Positions 61,653-64,000 of a stretch of DNA of 64,000 nucleotides are shown one piece after another. Below the pieces are notes generated by a model. It ran no database searches and was not told the DNA's origin. It saw nothing but the letters and a program-made list of their open reading frames with translations. The DNA is taken from positions 124,001 to 188,000 of the forward strand of contig RCAB01000004.1 of assembly GCA_003640385.1 (NCBI GenBank). Direction: 5' to 3'. Source of the DNA: Setaria digitata (lineage: Eukaryota; Nematoda; Chromadorea; Rhabditida; Setariidae). A program made the position numbers and the translations under genes. How positions within the stretch are numbered: position 1 is the first letter of the stretch; the number at the start of each line of letters is the position of its first letter.

Positions 61653-62150
61653 AAAAANTTATAAAAGTGAACGATAAACGAATGAAACACATTGAACAAA
61701 TTACGTAGGAAATAATTCATTCGACTAAACGGTGGAAAGAAATGTCCTTCTTAGAAATTCTTTTAATTTCTCACAGACTTTAAAAGAGGAAGAAATAAAT
61801 ATAACTGTAAAGTCCAAACTTTACGTTTATATTCATTTCTTTATTTAAGATTTGTGAGAAAACAAGCAGAAGTTTTTCCTATAGGACACAAAGTTTTGCC
61901 TTTAGAATCTTTGAGAAATGGTGGATAATAAACCATTCTACATTTCTCTAAGCACAATTTAAGAAAACCAGATTTTGCTCAGTGAGACCAAGAGTGTAAG
62001 TGTAGAAGGGATTTCATATAAATCACCTATATTTCACATGAAAGGAACGAGGACTTAAAAAAAAAAAAAGGAAAATACAGAACAACAAACAGGATGGATT
62101 CTTTGCATTTGAATTAAACACTAGTTCACAACAGGTACAAGGAGAGAAGC
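60092..62150. other. gap between convergent CDC27 and RRM genes
   Basis: 2 kb containing T-rich and A-rich homopolymers, including an A tract at 61611-61650 with an N at 61658. A plus-strand protein-like frame of about 40 codons near 61118-61231 (see findings) is the only possible coding piece. A frame at 60795-61004 shows nothing recognisable. Confidence 0.5.
61611..61650. repeat. A40 homopolymer next to an unresolved base
   Basis: Forty A in a row, then TTAAAAA and an N at 61658. The length is probably approximate. It could be slippage or the scar of a retroposed tail; no source gene is recognised upstream. Confidence 0.85.
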
Positions 62151-63910
62151 TCATTCGGTGCCACTTTTTAGTAATCGAATATTGTGTCTATCAAAAGCGT
62201 GGTCAATAAGTGCTCCTCCACTGGCACAAACTTCATCACACATTGAACACTGCCATTTCATCTCTTCATTTTCCACTTCACCTTAAAAAAAAAAAAAAAA
62301 AAAAAACTTTTAGAAAAAATTCTACTGATCATAAGAATTATCACAATACTAGAATCTGCATCTCCGAGAAGTACTTTAACAGCATTATTATCTGTTAAAC
62401 CTGTAATCTATGCAGAAAGAAAACAAACCATCAACCGAATTTGTTGGACAAGCAGATTTGCGATGCTCTCTAAATTCTTCAAAATCACTGGTCACAAAAC
62501 GACATCCACCACATATTAGTGTGTCGGGCATACCTAGAATAATATGTAACATTAAAACGTTGAATACTGCCACCCGATTAGTGCTACATCTCTTATCTAA
62601 GATAAAGGACCGTACAGCTGGATCCTACAACTTTCAACAGCAAGCCTTGCATTATTATACATACCGGTTTCATACAAATTTCGACTTTCCGTACTATCTG
62701 TAGTCGCAGTTTGTCGATTTCGATTGTTTTGTGCTGCCGTCTTCCCATAGTCATCAAGGCGCTCTTTCTTTGCATTTGCACTGCTACCGGAAAAGTTTTC
62801 AGCGCCACGTTTCACCCTGAAGAGATGCAAATAATTAATCTAAGGTGACAAAATAAAAAGAAAAAAAAAAAAAAAAGGGAAAAACAAGCAAACTTACCTT
62901 CAAAATTCCGACGGAAAATAGTCCTTATTAAGATTCCAAAACAACTACAGAACAAAGGTTTTGGGATCGAATAGTCTATATACAAATAAAAACGATTTCA
63001 GAAGGAACTACGCCTTGCAAACCAGCAGCTAAATTTCGAAGCTTCACGACTCCCAGTGAAAGTAAACACAAAAACTTGCGAGCAAAGACTTACTTTAACC
63101 GAACCAGAAAATTTCATAAAAAGCCTTAAATAGAAAATAATCGAGATTTCAAACCGTCCCTTTCGGTTTATGGTAAAAACATTAAATGAAGCTGAAGAGC
63201 AACGCCCTGCAAAAAGTCAAAAACAAGAAAAGCCTAAATTATATTGTAAGGGCAAATGCCGCTCTATTCGGCCGACAAAAAAAATTTTTGGAAAAAATAC
63301 CCGTTAGAGGTTGAAACAGTCGACGTAACGTTGTGCGATTTCATTCCAGCAATGGCGAGCTTCACATCTATGAAAAATCATAAAAAACATGAAAAAAGCA
63401 AAAAAAATTCCCCGTATGATGTGACCTAAGCAGTAGGTAAGGGGACAAAAATATCGCCAGTGGCCAGTGAAGAACTGGATGAACTGCGGAAGCGGCTGAA
63501 GTTTTCTTTGATAAAAAATTGAGATAAATTAAAAACCTCGGTGAAAAATGCTATCTGAGAAAAATATAATCAAAAACATTTCAAGAGCTGCAAGTTTCTA
63601 CAATCATGTACACCTGTAATAAATGACCCTAAAAACAAACAATATGATGCGAAGAGTATGCGCCGCGAGATTTATGATTACAGAAGCAACAAATCTAATT
63701 TTCACCAGCTTACCAAGTATAGAACCGTTCCAGCTGTATCCGTTAAGGGCGCTTACTGCAAGATCCGCTTCCGTTGAGGTACCATACTGTATGAAAGCAT
63801 ATCCCTTAAAAACTGTAACACCCAAAAGAGTCCCATAAGCGCTAAAGAGTCGGATGATGTCGTCTCGAGTGATAACATTCGTGTTCATATTACCAACAAA
63901 CACACGAGCC
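62151..63910 (-). CDS. hnRNP C/RALY-type RRM with two zinc fingers (5' incomplete)
   Basis: Probable nuclear RNA-binding protein. Exons in phase: 63910-63641, 62816-62665, 62533-62429 and 62281-62151. The RRM has RNP2 VFVGNM and RNP1 KGYAFIQY and resembles hnRNP C/RALY (RVFIGNLNT...KGFAFVQY). Its last strand may be IINLAAHTL, matching INLAAEP, if the GTAAGC at 63713 is not used as a donor. Next come VKRGAENFSGSS (compare hnRNP C VKRSAAEMYGS) and a hydrophilic linker. A C2HC finger follows, CGGCRFVTSDFEEFREHRKS then AC (C-x2-C-x12-H-x4-C), and then a C2H2 finger, CSMCDEVCASGGALIDHAFD then RH (C-x2-C-x12-H-x4-H). The protein ends LLKSGTE. The RRM exon starts in phase 2, so at least one 5' exon is needed; a short ATG exon around 63.97 kb is possible but unproven, or the start lies beyond the window. 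Confidence 0.82.
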
Positions 63911-64000
63911 CTAAACAATGATTATTTGAGCAGAATTCCCACATCTATCCGGTCATTCTATACCAAACACAAGCCATATGTGAGCATCCATGAAGTAAAT

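Overview
The window is eukaryotic DNA, most likely from a nematode. It is AT-rich. Genes are split into many short exons by small to medium introns with the T-rich TTTCAG-type acceptor typical of nematodes. Several first coding exons sit just behind such an acceptor, as expected for spliced-leader trans-splicing. No bacterial operons, rRNA genes or CRISPR arrays are seen. A filarial or other clade III worm is my guess; it is inference, not proof. All gene names rest on reading the translated exons against remembered family sequences; splice phases were checked by hand.

Left part (1-24 kb): a CES-2/PAR-type bZIP transcription factor (+, 3.3-5.1 kb), the mitochondrial branched-chain 2-oxoacid dehydrogenase E1 beta subunit (+, 9.2-12.1 kb) and a TENT5/FAM46 non-canonical poly(A) polymerase (-, 16.4-19.4 kb). 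The last two are convergent. Gene-poor DNA lies between them.

Middle (24-40 kb): poorly resolved. Phase-consistent exons on the minus strand (28.7-32.2 kb, perhaps starting near 34.0 kb) belong to a gene I cannot name. Another minus-strand exon lies at 24.6-24.9 kb. The same stretch holds an 86-bp perfect inverted repeat, a (CA)n tract, two minisatellites and an AT-rich satellite.

Right part (40-64 kb): gene-dense. WDR75 (ribosome biogenesis, -) and a ceramide-1-phosphate-type lipid transfer protein (+) are divergent across about 400 bp. TAMM41 (mitochondrial CDP-diacylglycerol synthase, -) is followed by ornithine decarboxylase antizyme (-). The antizyme carries the programmed +1 frameshift site TCC-TGA and is hidden from any simple ORF scan. 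Next come CDC27/APC3 (+, 14 exons, one apparent GC-AG intron) and, at the right edge, a gene joining an hnRNP C/RALY-type RRM to two zinc fingers (-, 5' end not resolved).

The named genes are housekeeping or regulatory functions with no obvious shared pathway. Two are mitochondrial (BCKDHB, TAMM41), two act on RNA (TENT5, RRM-zinc finger), and the rest cover polyamine control, lipid transfer, rRNA transcription and cell cycle.
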